Part shown: in pieces, positions 45,619-58,700 of the stretch
Numbering within the stretch: position 1 is the first letter of the stretch
Layout: each line of letters opens with the position of its first letter
From: Yamagishiella unicocca
Taxonomy: Eukaryota; Chlorophyta; Chlorophyceae; Chlamydomonadales; Volvocaceae
Assembly (NCBI GenBank): GCA_003116995.1
Contig: BDSL01000175.1
Location: 51,739-115,738 of the forward strand
Reading direction: 5' to 3'
Length of the DNA stretch: 64,000 nucleotides
Program-made: the position numbers and the translations under genes
Notes under the pieces: model-generated
The model's database searches: none
What the model saw: the letters and a program-made list of their open reading frames with translations, nothing else
Told to the model about the DNA's origin: nothing

Positions 45619-48600
45619 ATGCAGGCGGCCACCCTCCGATGTCCGCCTGGTGTCTTACGTGAGCGATACAGCCTTGCGGATTTCGAGGTCATTCACGTGT
45701 ACGGCGAGGGATCGAACTGGTCAATCTGCGCAGCGCGCTGTAAATGGTCATCTGAGTCGGTAAGCTGTTGAGTGGTCAAAGGGTATTGGATGTTGTTGTC
45801 AGCCAGAATGTGGCTATAGGGATCGCGGAAGGGCTGTGGTTTGGGTGTGTCAACTGATCATCCTTGACCGGCATGATACAGATACCCGGGCATACTGGGA
45901 CCCTTTGCTTTGGAGCGGTGGCTCGAATCGGACCATTCACTTTGTAGGGTTAGGCTGTCGTCACAGCTGCTCCGGTTTGGGGCTGGTATCCATCGCCTGT
46001 ACGTATAGATTTCCATCAGCCGCCTTCCCATCAAATATGCTAATTGCCCATACCTTGAATGCGGACAGGTTGTCCTCCAAATATATACTGAAGGTGCGCG
46101 GTGTGGCGTCTGTGCGGATTGAATCCCAAGTCTGGGTTAGGGGTACCGCAGGGTTAGTTGTAGCTGCCCTGCAGTGACGCGCTGTCTAGCGCCATGTGGT
46201 CGACGGCTGGTACAGGCTCCTCAGCCTCGGGTTGACAACTCCCATCTACCTGCGCGGGTTGGTGCTCGAGAGCCCGCACATGCACATGGCTGTGTTCTGG
46301 GACTACCTGTCTGCCTCGTTGCAGCGCACTTCAGCTGTCTTGTAGACAGGGATTCAAATATGACGGATCGGCCCTATCGAACTGCTAAGGTATCCAATGG
46401 CGATTCAGATACGCTTCAGGTTTTGGCGCCTGTCCAAAACACACTCGCCAGGGGTACTGTGGGTACCCGAACCCACCAGCGCGGTCGTCCTCCATCCGCA
46501 GCTGACACAGCATGCCTGGAGAGGAAAATGATTTGTCGACCCATAGCATAATTCCTTATAACCAAAACGGTTTGGCCTGCAGCTGACACCCAGCTCCCGT
46601 TTTCTCTCGTGCCGCCTCGCTCTCAAGTTGGCAACGTGTCGGGCTGCATGGCGACGGCGCTCGGGGCGGCGCATGGGCTCACCCACCACCCTGCGCTGCT
46701 GCCGCTGTACGCCGTGTTTAGAGACCACGTGGGCGGTGGGACAGGCGACGGCAGCAGCAGCGCTGGCGGCAGCAGCAGCAGTGGTGGAAGCGGCGGCAGC
46801 AGCTCCCGTGGCGACCGGGTGGTAATGGTATATCCCGGGGGAACAGCGCAGGTGGGTATATCCCGGGGGAACAGCGCAGGTGGGTCGATACGGTGGTATG
46901 GGCGGTCAAGCAGGGTGGGCGTAGTTGGGAGTTGGCTGTGCCGATGTGAACGGACGAGCCGATGGACCGTTCTTGCTAGTATACAGTGCATCGTGGCGGA
47001 ACTGCGGTATCCTGGAGTGCGGCTAGTCCCCTTACCTCTACTCTGCCCCGCTCCCGCTTCCCAGCACCCATTGGACAGCAGGACGAACTCATCCGCTGCC
47101 TCGTCCTCCTCCTCGCCGGTGTCTGCAACTGCTGGGGGCGGCAGCGGCCCCCCTGTTAGCGAACGCGGTGTGATTCGGGGACTGTTGCAGCCCCTAAGCG
47201 AGCTGGTTTCGGTGCTGAGCTCGACGGGGTTACGGCCGCCGTACGTGTGCGGGCTGGACGTGTGGATGGACAGCCCAGAGGCCCCGGGGCCAGGACAAGC
47301 CTTATTCATGGGTGGGTATTGGGTTTTGCGAAACCGCACCATCTAGTGCATACTTGACCAATGTGGCGGGCTGGCAATGTGGGTAGCCAAGGGGAATGGA
47401 TGTTGGGGCTCTTTGGAGCAAGATGAAAGCAGGGCAGTTCCAATGGCTCAGGAAGCCGGAACATAGCGACACGGAAAACGTATCTATCAGCAGCTACTTT
47501 ACGCACGGGCGCGAGCCCTTACCTACCCTCGCCCTCACTTGGCACCACCCGTCGTGACCGCCCGTGCTGTAGTACCCCTGATGTGCCACCGCCGTGCGCG
47601 GGGGCCTCCTGCTGGCCTAGCCTCTGTGGCGCTGCCGTACGCAGCGCCGTATCTTCGCTCCCACCCGGCTTCCATTGACCAGGGGGAACAAGACGAGGGC
47701 CTCACGAAGAGGGTAAGTGATTGGGTCAGTACCCTGCACACTTCCGAGCCTCCTAGTGCGCACAGGCTGCCACATGCTTGCGCCAAATACATTTGCATGC
47801 CCTCTATTTTTGTATACGTGCTCGCGCCCCGTATGTTGTGTTATTGGCGCCGTTCTGGTTCCACAGGAACCGCACCGCTGTCGGAAAGCACATGGCACCA
47901 TAGCCATTTGGAAGGTTTGCTGCACTGCTGACCCGGGCCGCCTACTTGCATTGGTCACATCTGACCCCGGAAGCCAACAGCCCATTGAACCTAGGCCGTA
48001 TGCCTCGACGCACGCACTCTTCCACGCCCATTTGTATACCTCTTGAGCAATCCCCTCCCACCTCACCCGCCCGCCTACTCCTCGTGGGTCCTGCCTGCAG
48101 TGGCTGTCCTGGTCAGCTGCCGCCCTGGTGCACACTGTCCTCATCGGATCGCCGCCGCCTGACAAAGTCACGAATCGCAAGGCGCGTGGTCGGGCGTCTG
48201 CTCCGACGTCAGCCGCTAACGTGCCTCAGCTTCCGCCATTGACGTCGCCAAATGGCGGTACGCAGCGCAGCAACGCGTTGATGACGCTAGGGATACAGCG
48301 GCCCAGCTCGATCATGCTTCATTCGCCCCAGAGTGGAAGTGCAAACAGCGCCAGCGGCGAAGCCAATGGCCACGGGCGCGATAAAAACAGCAGCAGCGTG
48401 AATGGCACAACCCTAAATCGCAGCAGCGGTGGCAGTAGCGGTACCGGTGGTGGTCACGGTGGCGGCATCATGGATCCCATGCCGCTATGGCTCAGCGATG
48501 AAGCTGGCGACTGGTTTCGGCGCGGCCTTGTGTCCGACTGCTCATCCCGCTCGCCAATAGACGAGCTGATGCGCCATCCGTGGGTTTGCCGTCACGCGGT

Positions 48601-50754
48601 GCCGCGTTCCGTCTCCACTGGCCACGTACTCAAACGGGAATCCCTGAGTGAGTACGCAAACCTAATGACCTTAAATGTAATCCCTAAAAACCCTGAACCC
48701 TTGAATTGCATTTATTCATAGAATATCCGCGCGAATCCAATTGAGCGCAGGCTGATGAGGGGCATACACTCGCGCCTATCATTCCAGAGCCACGCTCCCC
48801 AAAGGCTGCTAAAACCCGTCGCACTCATTATGTTCCTGCAACCAACTGATAACTCCGCAACCGGCCTACCTCTTGTGTTGCCCATGAAGACGCTCTACCC
48901 CGCGAACTGCACCCGTTGCTGCTGGACATGGTGCCCCTGGGAGTAACACGGCCAGGGCGAGAAGAGTGCGATAACATGATGGCAGAGATGGCGGTAGGTA
49001 GGGGTGCTCGGCGGGGCCGGTGGTACTGGTGTGGGATAACCTTCTTGAAAATTTGGGAGAGGGCTGCCTGCCTTGCTGAAGCAAAAGCTGTCGATGTCTC
49101 TGTCACCTTCATGCGCACTCGTTGTTCCTTTCATGGACAACCGCCCAACACCACCCCCTGACGTCGTTCATGGCAGGCTACTGAAGGGCCAAGCACTGCC
49201 AAGCCAGCAATGCCGTGGCAGGTGTTGGAAGGGCCACAGGAGACAGCACCAATGGTCGTGGTGGAAGACTTCAGTGATGACATGGCTGTGGTCTTTGCAG
49301 CGGCGGATGGGCACGACCACGAGACCTCCTTCATCGAGCGGTATGAGGTGGCAGAGGAGCAGAAGGAGGACGGGACGCGGATCGTCGGTACGTCGGTTGG
49401 CGCCGAATGGTTGGCAATGCTGGCCCCCTGCTTACATGGGGCCAGGCGTGCGCTTCTTCGTTAAGTTCTCTTTAAAAATATGATGTAAAATCCCCACCCT
49501 GAATGCTGTGGTGCATTCCGAACCAGCGTCGATGCTTCTCCGGGGTTAGTTGTGTGGCTGTCTGTCATTGATAGCTCCATGCAATATTAGCACATAACTG
49601 TCGCATGCTTGATTTGTGACGGCATCCAAATAAATGGCGTCTCGTTCGTTGCGGCCCTCTGTGTGCCCGTTGCTCACCACGTTCTTTCATGCCAATGCCT
49701 TTTCTCGTCCCCCCTGCCTCAGAGGAGCTGCGTGTGGTTTCAGGCAAACCGGACGGGGCCCTGACACGGGCGGCAAGGGCACTTCAGGTAAGGACGGGCA
49801 CGTTGGGGCAAAATGAGGGTAAGTTGCGTCACGCGCAGCACAGGAAGTGTACAGGTCGATCATCGTCTCTTCGATAACAACTAGCAGCCTTCATGTTGAA
49901 AGTCGTGCCCATCTGGACGCGCAATCACGTTGGGCATGTTGCTTCAGGTGCTTATTATAACCACAAGTCTTGGACCTGACAGGATGTTCACAGGTCCATT
50001 CTTTTGGTCAATACCTCGGAATGTGTTGCATGTTCGTGCCCCTTTCACCTCTGCCAGGCCGCGATGGCTCGCCGTGGTGGTGAAGCTGGGCAGTGGGTCA
50101 TGGCCAATCCACGTGGCGCGACATTCGACGACATAGCCAGGCAGGCGCAGCGTACGCAGGTGGGTGTGTTCCGGATGTGGCTCGATGATTAGCTGCATAC
50201 ATTGCGTGGTTCATTGGCGATTTCGGACCTGGCTCAATAGTATGGATAAGTTGGTGCTGGGGTTTTAGGGTTTTAGGGTTTAACACGCAGCTATACACGG
50301 ACAAAGGTTCCCAGGCATCAAACACTCTTTCGGTTTTGCTTAACTGTTGATGACTGCGAAGCCATCCATGCACACTACTTATGCTGTAGTAACATGCACG
50401 AGGCTGTCATTTCTGCCATGCTGTACCCACCACGCCTGCAGTCATGCATGAGCGCACCTGTTTCGAAAGTGCGGCATCGGAATTTCTTCCTAAACATCTA
50501 CGTGTTGCTTACAGGTTAACCCTGCTCCACAGAGCCCCCAGCGGAGGGCAAGCAATGGCTCCCCGGTCCCCCTGGCCCAGGCCAACACTGCTGAACCTGT
50601 GACGGCTGGTGTCGTGTCTGCATCCAAGCCTATTCCAGCGACCGGCCTGGCTTCCACTGCTGCACTCGCACCAGCAGCAGGTTTACGCAGCAGGAGTCCA
50701 GGCCCAAGGGTCGTAAAGGGCGGATTGAAGCCAGTAAAGACAGGGAAGTATTGA
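45619..50754 (+). CDS. protein-kinase-like protein lacking catalytic motifs (predicted pseudokinase)
   Basis: Model of eleven exons, about 715 aa: 45619-45759, 46069-46093, 46583-46851, 47065-47311, ~47516-47712, 48101-48647, 48890-48993, 49177-49387, 49723-49787, 50058-50159, 50515-50754. All phases fit; exon 5's left edge and the ATG are the weak points. Kinase fold signs: YSLADFEVIHVYGEGSNW (strands 1-2), VVLQIYTE (strand 3), HHPALLPLYAVFRD (after helix C), VIRGLLQPLSELVSVL (helix E), WLSWSAAALVHTVLIGSPPP (helix F) and LSDEAGDWFRRGLVSDCSSR followed by IDELMRHPWV (helices G-I). Strand-3 Lys is Gln, no HRD or DFG is found where expected, and APE reads APY. It is probably a scaffold or allosteric partner rather than an active kinase. 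A Ser/Gly-rich insert lies between helices F and G. The C-terminal third is unrelated to kinases and ends in a basic Ser/Pro tail. Confidence 0.65.
46828..46883 (+). repeat. 28-bp tandem duplication containing a splice donor
   Basis: Two identical 28-bp copies, 46828-46855 and 46856-46883, span the end of kinase-like exon 3. Each copy carries CAG|GTGGGT, so donors exist at 46852 and 46880. Use of the second would add 28 nt and shift the frame. Confidence 0.9.
50263..50282. repeat. short telomere-like repeat (TTTTAGGG)2
   Basis: Two perfect TTTTAGGG units plus TTTA, the Chlamydomonas-type telomere repeat, inside the last intron of the kinase-like gene. Confidence 0.85.
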
Positions 50755-53200
50755 TCGTGTTGCAGCTCTATGCTGCTGTTGTATAATGAACCCTGTGCCC
50801 AAACTCAACCACAGTACGTAGCTGTATGTGGTATTTACCATGTTGGTTTTTGTTACCATATCTACTTGAAGTTCGGCGGCAAGCTGCTAAGGAATGGCCA
50901 GTATGTTGGTGACAGGGCGGACTGACCTGACATACTGATGACCTGGCTGGCAATCCTGTAGTACTAAGGACAAGCTTTGATAAAACATTGACAGGGTGCG
51001 TGGTCATAGCATTAATAGGTTCTATACAGAGGCACAATTGGTCCAACCCACATGTTGACTTACATGATGATTGAGGGCAGGCATCATACCTTATTGGCAA
51101 GGTTACCACCGCACAATGTGTCGATGTTCTCCATTGCCATGGGCAGAGCATGCAGGGGGCTTCCTTCATGCGCGCGTGCAACATTATAAGGTGTTATATA
51201 ACGAGCTACCTCATTGTCATGGTGATTTATCCTCCTCCCTCGTTTTTCTCTTAAGGTAGGAAGGCTATACATTTACCAACAAAAATCCGATGGGCGGATG
51301 GGCGGGGGGGGGACCGAGAGCGAGGCGGCGGGACCAGTTTGCTATGAGTGTTTCGGTCGCGGCCGGTGGTGGGGCCGTGGAAGGGGAGAGGGGGCTGGCG
51401 CGGGATGAGGTGCGGAGGGGGTGTTTAAAAACCGTTTTACACAACGGGACAGGATAGTTGGCACAAGGTCGTCGGACACCAATTTTGTGGGCGCATGCTG
51501 GAGCACTGGAACTGACTACAGGCAAACCTGTGGAGGCGGCCTGTTGGAGCTGTGTAAAAGAAGAGAAATAGAAAAAAGGATACGCAAAAGCGCGGTGACG
51601 TGCAACACGTATGACCGAGAAATGGGTGGGTGGAATTGGGCGCGGCAAGGCGAGTGGCGGTGCAGCCCGGCGCCCTGCCCGGTTACCGACCGTTGTTACT
51701 GTAGCGGCGTGAGATGCCAGCAGCGAACGTCCTGGACCGTCCCGTGTCTTGAACCGCGCCACCGTGCCGTTTGGGAAACCGCGGTGACAGCAAGGGTCGC
51801 AAACGCACGCGCACAGTGGCAAAACAAAACGGACGAGACATACAAAGTCTAAATGCATAACACTGTAACCGTTACAACACTGGAAGTGAATCGACAGTGG
51901 GACAGGGTTACAGGGACCCAAAGTCAAAAAGTTGCCCCGTCGATTTCGGGATTGTGTTCGGCCAATCTGACGATTAGGACCAGCTCCCTGGAGAGGTGAG
52001 CAGACTGCCGACGGATGAGCACCAGACGCCGGGCCCTCAACTTGCACGGCAATCGCTAGCGCCAACGATTACAACAACAACAACAGCCGGAGGATCCACC
52101 TGGCCAGAGCGGAAGGCGGTTAGCGACGTCCGTCATCGCGAAGCATGCGTGAGGGGTAACGGCAAGAAGTGTTAGGACAGATGGGAGACAGTTTAGCGGA
52201 GGTACAGGGGCCAAAACAACGAAGAGTCTGAGGCGACGCGGTGAAAGAGGAGGAGTTGACAGCCGGTCCTCTGGATATGGCCGGCTGGGTACGACACGAG
52301 GTAGTATGGCTGGACGCGCGGTGGAGCGAATGGGTTGTGAAAGTGTGGGATATATTAGTCATAAAACTGTTAAGGCTGTCGGCTGGCGTTAAAACTGTTA
52401 AGGCTGCGGCGGGGGCGGGGCGCCAGGGCTGCTGCGGCACCGGGCCGGGCTGTGATGGCGGCATTGGCTGCAGGCCGCCGGGACAGGCTGCTGGACGCCG
52501 GGGCTGGTTTGCTGTGGCTGCTGGACGCCGGGTTTGGCAGGGAGGTCCGGGGCTGCTGGCTGGCCTGACGAGGTGTGGGCCCCGCCACTGGTGGGCGCAG
52601 CGGCGGTCAGGTAGGTTGGGCAAAGGCGGTGTAAACCACGCCAACAGTGTCAGGCTGAGCCAGCAGCTGATCATGAGCAGGCTGGCCAATGAAAGCCAGA
52701 CGTTCTGCCAGGAGAGCGGTGATGGTCGTCGGCTGCTGGAGCGGTCGGCCGCGAAGGATCCGGTAAATCCGCTGAGATTGTTTGGGCCAATGCCTGCGGA
52801 AAGTGGAGGTTTTGAGTGCGAGCGCACTCGCGACTTGGGTGGCATGGTCGTCGGGATGCTGGTCCGGCGGCGCTTGCATGTGCGACGGCCGGTAACGCGT
52901 GGTGCAAGCTATAACCTAGAATGCTTTCAATATGGTTTGATTGGAGCAAACGGGAGCGCCGGGGTGTAAGGTGCCGGGGTGTAAGATGCGGCGCGCGTGT
53001 GTAGGGGTGGGGATGGCACACTGCTGCTGTCTACCTAGGCTATGGTGTATGTGCGGCCCCACCCTTGAGGGACGGGACCTCGTTGAGAGAGCTCAGCGCC
53101 ATGGAACCTGGGCTGGCCACATACGTAGGTGGGGGCCGGGGGGAGGAGGGGCTGGCAGGGCTGGTGTAACGGTACGGTGCCCTGATGGGATGTGTATGTG
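50755..53200. other. gene-poor, partly GC-rich low-complexity DNA
   Basis: The 3' UTR of the kinase-like gene lies at the left. From about 51270 the DNA is GC-rich and simple; long open frames on both strands (minus 51265-52065 and 52120-52845, plus 52241-52969) overlap one another and show only biased composition. Around 52430-52560 words such as GCTGCTGGACGCCGGG recur. Near 52965-52990 the word GCCGGGGTGTAAG is doubled. No gene is supported. Confidence 0.5.
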
Positions 53201-55330
53201 TGTAAACCATTTCTCGCTTTATTTCACCCCTGTTACCGCTCCTCACCCCTCTTCCCCGGGGGTCCTGTACGTTCTGGTGATCGCGGCGTTATGGAGTTCC
53301 ATAAAGACCCTGCCAGACCCTGCCAGACTGGCCATCGTGGCAGCTTCGACCATACCGGTACACGGCCCCAGCCCCATCAGCGTCACATAATCGACAGTAA
53401 TATGACTTGTTGAAGAAAAGGAGATCAATCCGGTTAACACCGCGACTACACCGGAACCGGTGTGGTAGCGGCGTTATGGAGTTCCAAAACAACCCCATAA
53501 CGCAACCCGGCTCCGCTGGTCGAGTAATACTGTTATGTTCTCTGCTCAATGTGGTATTGTGGATGGTGGTATCGTATCCTTCACTTTTAATGAATGAATG
53601 AACTCAATTGTACTTGTTTTACCCGACCAGCGCTGCAACCTGGCAACCTGGTTGCCTCATGGAGTTTTTTTTGAGCTCCATAACACCGGTTCCGGTCTGG
53701 TCGCGGTGTTAACCAGATTCACCGTATCCGCTATTAATACAAATCATATAACTGTCAATTTATGTGACGCTGATGGGGCGGTGTATTGGTATGGTCGGCG
53801 ACGGGCGACGGCCAGTCTGCCACCCTCTGCCACCACTGGACTACCCATGCAACTAGTCAGTTTAAATCCTGTCCATGAAAGTTAATAATGGTTTGTATAA
53901 AGAAAATAAGTATTACGAGGCAAACTGGCTACATGGGTAGTGCGGGTAGTGCTGGTAATGCTGGTAGGTGGTAGCGCTGTGGACCGGTGTGGACCAGTGG
54001 TGGCCGTCGCTGCCCATCTACTACGTTGGACAGAACGCCAAGCAGCTCAAAATTACGCAAATGTAGTCTGGATCTGTGTCGTTTGTTGCAGCTTTCGGAC
54101 GATAAGTGGCAGTCGCGGCCGCAACCGTACACCGCCCCATTAGCGTCATTACTGTTATCCGACTGCTTACATCCTTAGACAAGATAGGTATATATAGTCC
54201 CATTACTTGACCAGCGCAGCCGGGTTGCGTTATGGAGTTTGTATGGAACAGACCCGGTGTGGTCGGGGCGTTATGGAGCAAGAAAGTGGACAGATATACT
54301 CATGAAAATAACAATAATGTGTACAAGGAAAGGTAGTGTTTGGAAACCGACCGGTCACATGGGTAGTGCTGGTAGTGCTGTGGATCAGTGGTACTCCTGA
54401 GTAGCGCAGGACATCGATGAGGTGCACACCTCCTAAAATTGAATTTGTCGCCGATGACAACAGGATATTTAAAGGTCACGCGCAGACGTTAAGGGGCGGT
54501 GTATGGATAGTCGCGACTGCGATCACTGCACTACCCACGCAACTGGTGTTATGATAATATCATACAAATCATAGAACTATCAATTATTGACGCTGATGGG
54601 GCGGTGTACCGGTATGGTCGAAGCGGTGATGACGGCCAGTCTGCCACCAATGCACTACCCACCAATGCACTACCCATGCAATTAGTCTGTTTAAATCATG
54701 TTCATGGAAGTAAGATTGGTGCATAAGGGAAGTTAATGTTGAAAGGCAGACGAGTAACATGGGTAGTGCCCGTAGTGCTGCTGTGGACTGGTGTGGACCA
54801 GTGTTGGCTGTTGCGTTCTTCCCATCCACTACGTTGGACCGGACACCAAGCAGCTCAACATTAGGCACATGTAGTCAGAAAGATACAGTTCCCAGCTCTT
54901 GTCAGAAGTGCAAAAACAGAACCACATGACCGATGACCATTTGGAGTTTCTGGACTTTCTAAGAGCTCTAACACGATGATGTGACGCTAATGGGGCGGTG
55001 GTGTACCCTGTACAGGGACGGGCCAGGGACCGGCTCGGGAATGGGCCAGGGACACGGCTAGGGAACACCTATAAATGGATGCTCTGGACATCTGCAGGTG
55101 TGTAGGCATGTTTTTGGTATGGTAATACCGGTACACAGCCCCATCAGCATTGCATAATTGACAGTATTATGACTTGTTTTAAAAAGGACATGATTAATCC
55201 GGTTAAAACCATGACCAACCCAGAAAACAAGCACATTCATTGATTTATGCTGCCACAAACATGATGATGCAACACTAATGGGGCATTGTACTGTAGTTGC
55301 GGGTTGCAGGTTGTGGCAGTGCGGATAGCT
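53200..55330. repeat. mosaic of diverged direct and inverted repeats
   Basis: Two diverged direct copies of a ~320-bp unit lie at about 53738-54070 and 54563-54877. Both run from an AAATCATA..ACT.TCAATT word through GACGCTGATGGGGCGGTGTA, GACGGCCAGTCTGCCACC, CATGGGTAGTGC and GTGTGGACCAGTG to a CATGTAGTC-like end. A third partial copy is at ~54296-54420. Inverted pieces of the left end (GCCCCATCAGC ... GACAGTA.TATGACTTGTT) are at 53355-53450 and 55123-55215. The word GTTATGGAGTTCCA and its complement recur near 53287, 53470, 53658, 54228 and 54268. No transposase was recognised; this could be a non-autonomous element family or decayed satellite. Confidence 0.7.
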
Positions 55331-55718
55331 GCAACAAAATGACACAGATCTGCCTATGTTCGCTGTGTCGGCCTGTTCATCTTATACCAGTAGTTTTGTC
55401 ACAGAACTTCTCAGTGTTAGTCGGCCAAAGTGGGGTGTAGTCACAACCAAATACTTTATACTACAACCTGGCTGCGCTGCTAATCATCAGGTGACACTGT
55501 GAGGTGACTACTCATACCACTCTATCCAGCTGTTTCTGCTGCAGTATGAATACACGGTATTGTATGTCACTGTGCCTAACAAGGGGAAGAGCACCACACA
55601 CTTATCACCCGACCCATAACTAGGAATGAGCAGCACCTGCTGGTAATAGCCAGAAAGCATAGGTTGAACATGATGAAGCTTGGCTGCTAAAGCTGGATTA
55701 TCATACTGGGGCTGGGGC
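55330..55718. other. junction between mosaic repeats and satellite
   Basis: About 390 bases of unique-looking, AT-richer DNA. No gene or clear copy of either repeat was recognised. The satellite starts abruptly after GGGGCTGGGGC near 55718. Confidence 0.6.
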
Positions 55719-58700
55719 TTTTTGATGACACCAACTGCCTTGATTTCTTCTCCTGAACAAAATGAGTATAATATTGCTATACTTTGTCGTACATTCGGGT
55801 ACTGTACTGCTAAACCCTAAGACTAAATCCCATGATGTACAGCAGTGCCAAATCAGGCCCAAGATCGATCCAAATGGGATCCAATTAATATTATAATATT
55901 ATATGTCCTAATTAAGGGCCAATGGCCAAGAAAAAAATAGTTTTGGTCCTAGGTTATACTTTTGGCCTCCTGATGGTTTATCCATGGTTTCGGGGCCAGT
56001 CCCACCCCCAAAAAATATTTTGATGACACCAACTGCCTTGATTTCTTCTCCTGAACAAAATGAGTATAATATTGCTATACTTTGTCGTACATTCGGGTAC
56101 TGTACTGCTAAACCCTAAGACTAAATCCCATGATGTACAGCAGTGCCAAATCAGGCCCAAGATCGATCCAAATGGGATCCAATTAATATTATAATATTAT
56201 ATGTCCTAATTAAGGGCCAATGGCCAAGAAAAAAATAGTTTTGGTCCTAGGTTATACTTTTGGCCTCCTGATGGTTTATCCATGGTTTCGGGGCCAGTCC
56301 CACCCCCAAAAAATATTTTGATGACACCAACTGCCTTGATTTCTTCTCCTGAACAAAATGAGTATAATATTGCTATACTTTGTCGTACATTCGGGTACTG
56401 TACTGCTAAACCCTAAGACTAAATCCCATGATGTACAGCAGTGCCAAATCAGGCCCAAGATCGATCCAAATGGGATCCAATTAATATTATAATATTATAT
56501 GTCCTAATTAAGGGCCAATGGCCAAGAAAAAATATTTTTGGTCCTAGGTTATACTTTTGGCCTCCTGATGGTTTATCCATGGTTTCGGGGCCAGTCCCAC
56601 CCCCAAAAAATATTTTGATGACACCAACTGCCTTGATTTCTTCTCCTGAACAAAATGAGTATAATATTGCTATACTTTGTCGTACATTCGGGTACTGTAC
56701 TGCTAAACCCTAAGACTAAATCCCATGATGTACAGCAGTGCCAAATCAGGCCCAAGATCGATCCAAATGGGATCCAATTAATATTATAATATTATATGTC
56801 CTAATTAAGGGCCAATGGCCAAGAAAAAAATATTTTTGGTCCTAGGTTATACTTTTGGCCTCCTGATGGTTTATCCATGGTTTCGGGGCCAGTCCCACCC
56901 CCAAAAAATATTTTGATGACACCAACTGCCTTGATTTCTTCTCCTGAACAAAATGAGTATAATATTGCTATACTTTGTCGTACATTCGGGTACTGTACTG
57001 CTAAACCCTAAGACTAAATCCCATGATGTACAGCAGTGCCAAATCAGGCCCAAGATCGATCCAAATGGGATCCAATTAATATTATAATATTATATGTCCT
57101 AATTAAGGGCCAATGGCCAAGAAAAAAATAGTTTTGGTCCTAGGTTATACTTTTGGCCTCCTGATGGTTTATCCATGGTTTCGGGGCCAGTCCCACCCCC
57201 AAAAAATATTTTGATGACACCAACTGCCTTGATTTCTTCTCCTGAACAAAATGAGTATAATATTGCTATACTTTGTCGTACATTCGGGTACTGTACTGCT
57301 AAACCCTAAGACTAAATCCCATGATGTACAGCAGTGCCAAATCAGGCCCAAGATCGATCCAAATGGGATCCAATTAATATTATAATATTATATGTCCTAA
57401 TTAAGGGCCAATGGCCAAGAAAAAAATATTTTTGGTCCTAGGTTATACTTTTGGCCTCCTGATGGTTTATCCATGGTTTCGGGGCCAGTCCCACCCCCAA
57501 AAAATATTTTGATGACACCAACTGCCTTGATTTCTTCTCCTGAACAAAATGAGTATAATATTGCTATACTTTGTCGTACATTCGGGTACTGTACTGCTAA
57601 ACCCTAAGACTAAATCCCATGATGTACAGCAGTGCCAAATCAGGCCCAAGATCGATCCAAATGGGATCCAATTAATATTATAATATTATATGTCCTAATT
57701 AAGGGCCAATGGCCAAGAAAAAAATATTTTTGGTCCTAGGTTATACTTTTGGCCTCCTGATGGTTTATCCATGGTTTCGGGGCCAGTCCCACCCCCAAAA
57801 AATATTTTGATGACACCAACTGCCTTGATTTCTTCTCCTGAACAAAATGAGTATAATATTGCTATACTTTGTCGTACATTCGGGTACTGTACTGCTAAAC
57901 CCTAAGACTAAATCCCATGATGTACAGCAGTGCCAAATCAGGCCCAAGATCGATCCAAATGGGATCCAATTAATATTATAATATTATATGTCCTAATTAA
58001 GGGCCAATGGCCAAGAAAAAAATATTTTTGGTCCTAGGTTATACTTTTGGCCTCCTGATGGTTTATCCATGGTTTCGGGGCCAGTCCCACCCCCAAAAAA
58101 TATTTTGATGACACCAACTGCCTTGATTTCTTCTCCTGAACAAAATGAGTATAATATTGCTATACTTTGTCGTACATTCGGGTACTGTACTGCTAAACCC
58201 TAAGACTAAATCCCATGATGTACAGCAGTGCCAAATCAGGCCCAAGATCGATCCAAATGGCATCCAATTAATATTATAATATTATATGTCCTAATTAAGG
58301 GCCAATGGCCAAGAAAAAAATATTTTTGGTCCTAGGTTATACTTTTGGCCTCCTGATGGTTTATCCATGGTTTCGGGGCCAGTCCCACCCCCAAAAAATA
58401 TTTTGATGACACCAACTGCCTTGATTTCTTCTCCTGAACAAAATGAGTATAATATTGCTATACTTTGTCGTACATTCGGGTACTGTACTGCTAAACCCTA
58501 AGACTAAATCCCATGATGTACAGCAGTGCCAAATCAGGCCCAAGATCGATCCAAATGGGATCCAATTAATATTATAATATTATATGTCCTAATTAAGGGC
58601 CAATGGCCAAGAAAAAAATATTTTTGGTCCTAGGTTATACTTTTGGCCTCCTGATGGTTTATCCATGGTTTCGGGGCCAGTCCCACCCCCAAAAAATATT

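Noticed and set aside
46174..46340. Frame reading TTPIYLRGLVLESPHMHM as a kinase hinge exon
   Set aside because: It does not fit the phase between 46093 and 46583, whereas the direct join fits; the true HHPALLPLYAVF block lies in the next exon.
51265..52969. Long overlapping frames on both strands (266, 241 and 242 codons)
   Set aside because: They are GC-rich, low-complexity DNA; the frames oppose each other, have no domains and no splice partners.
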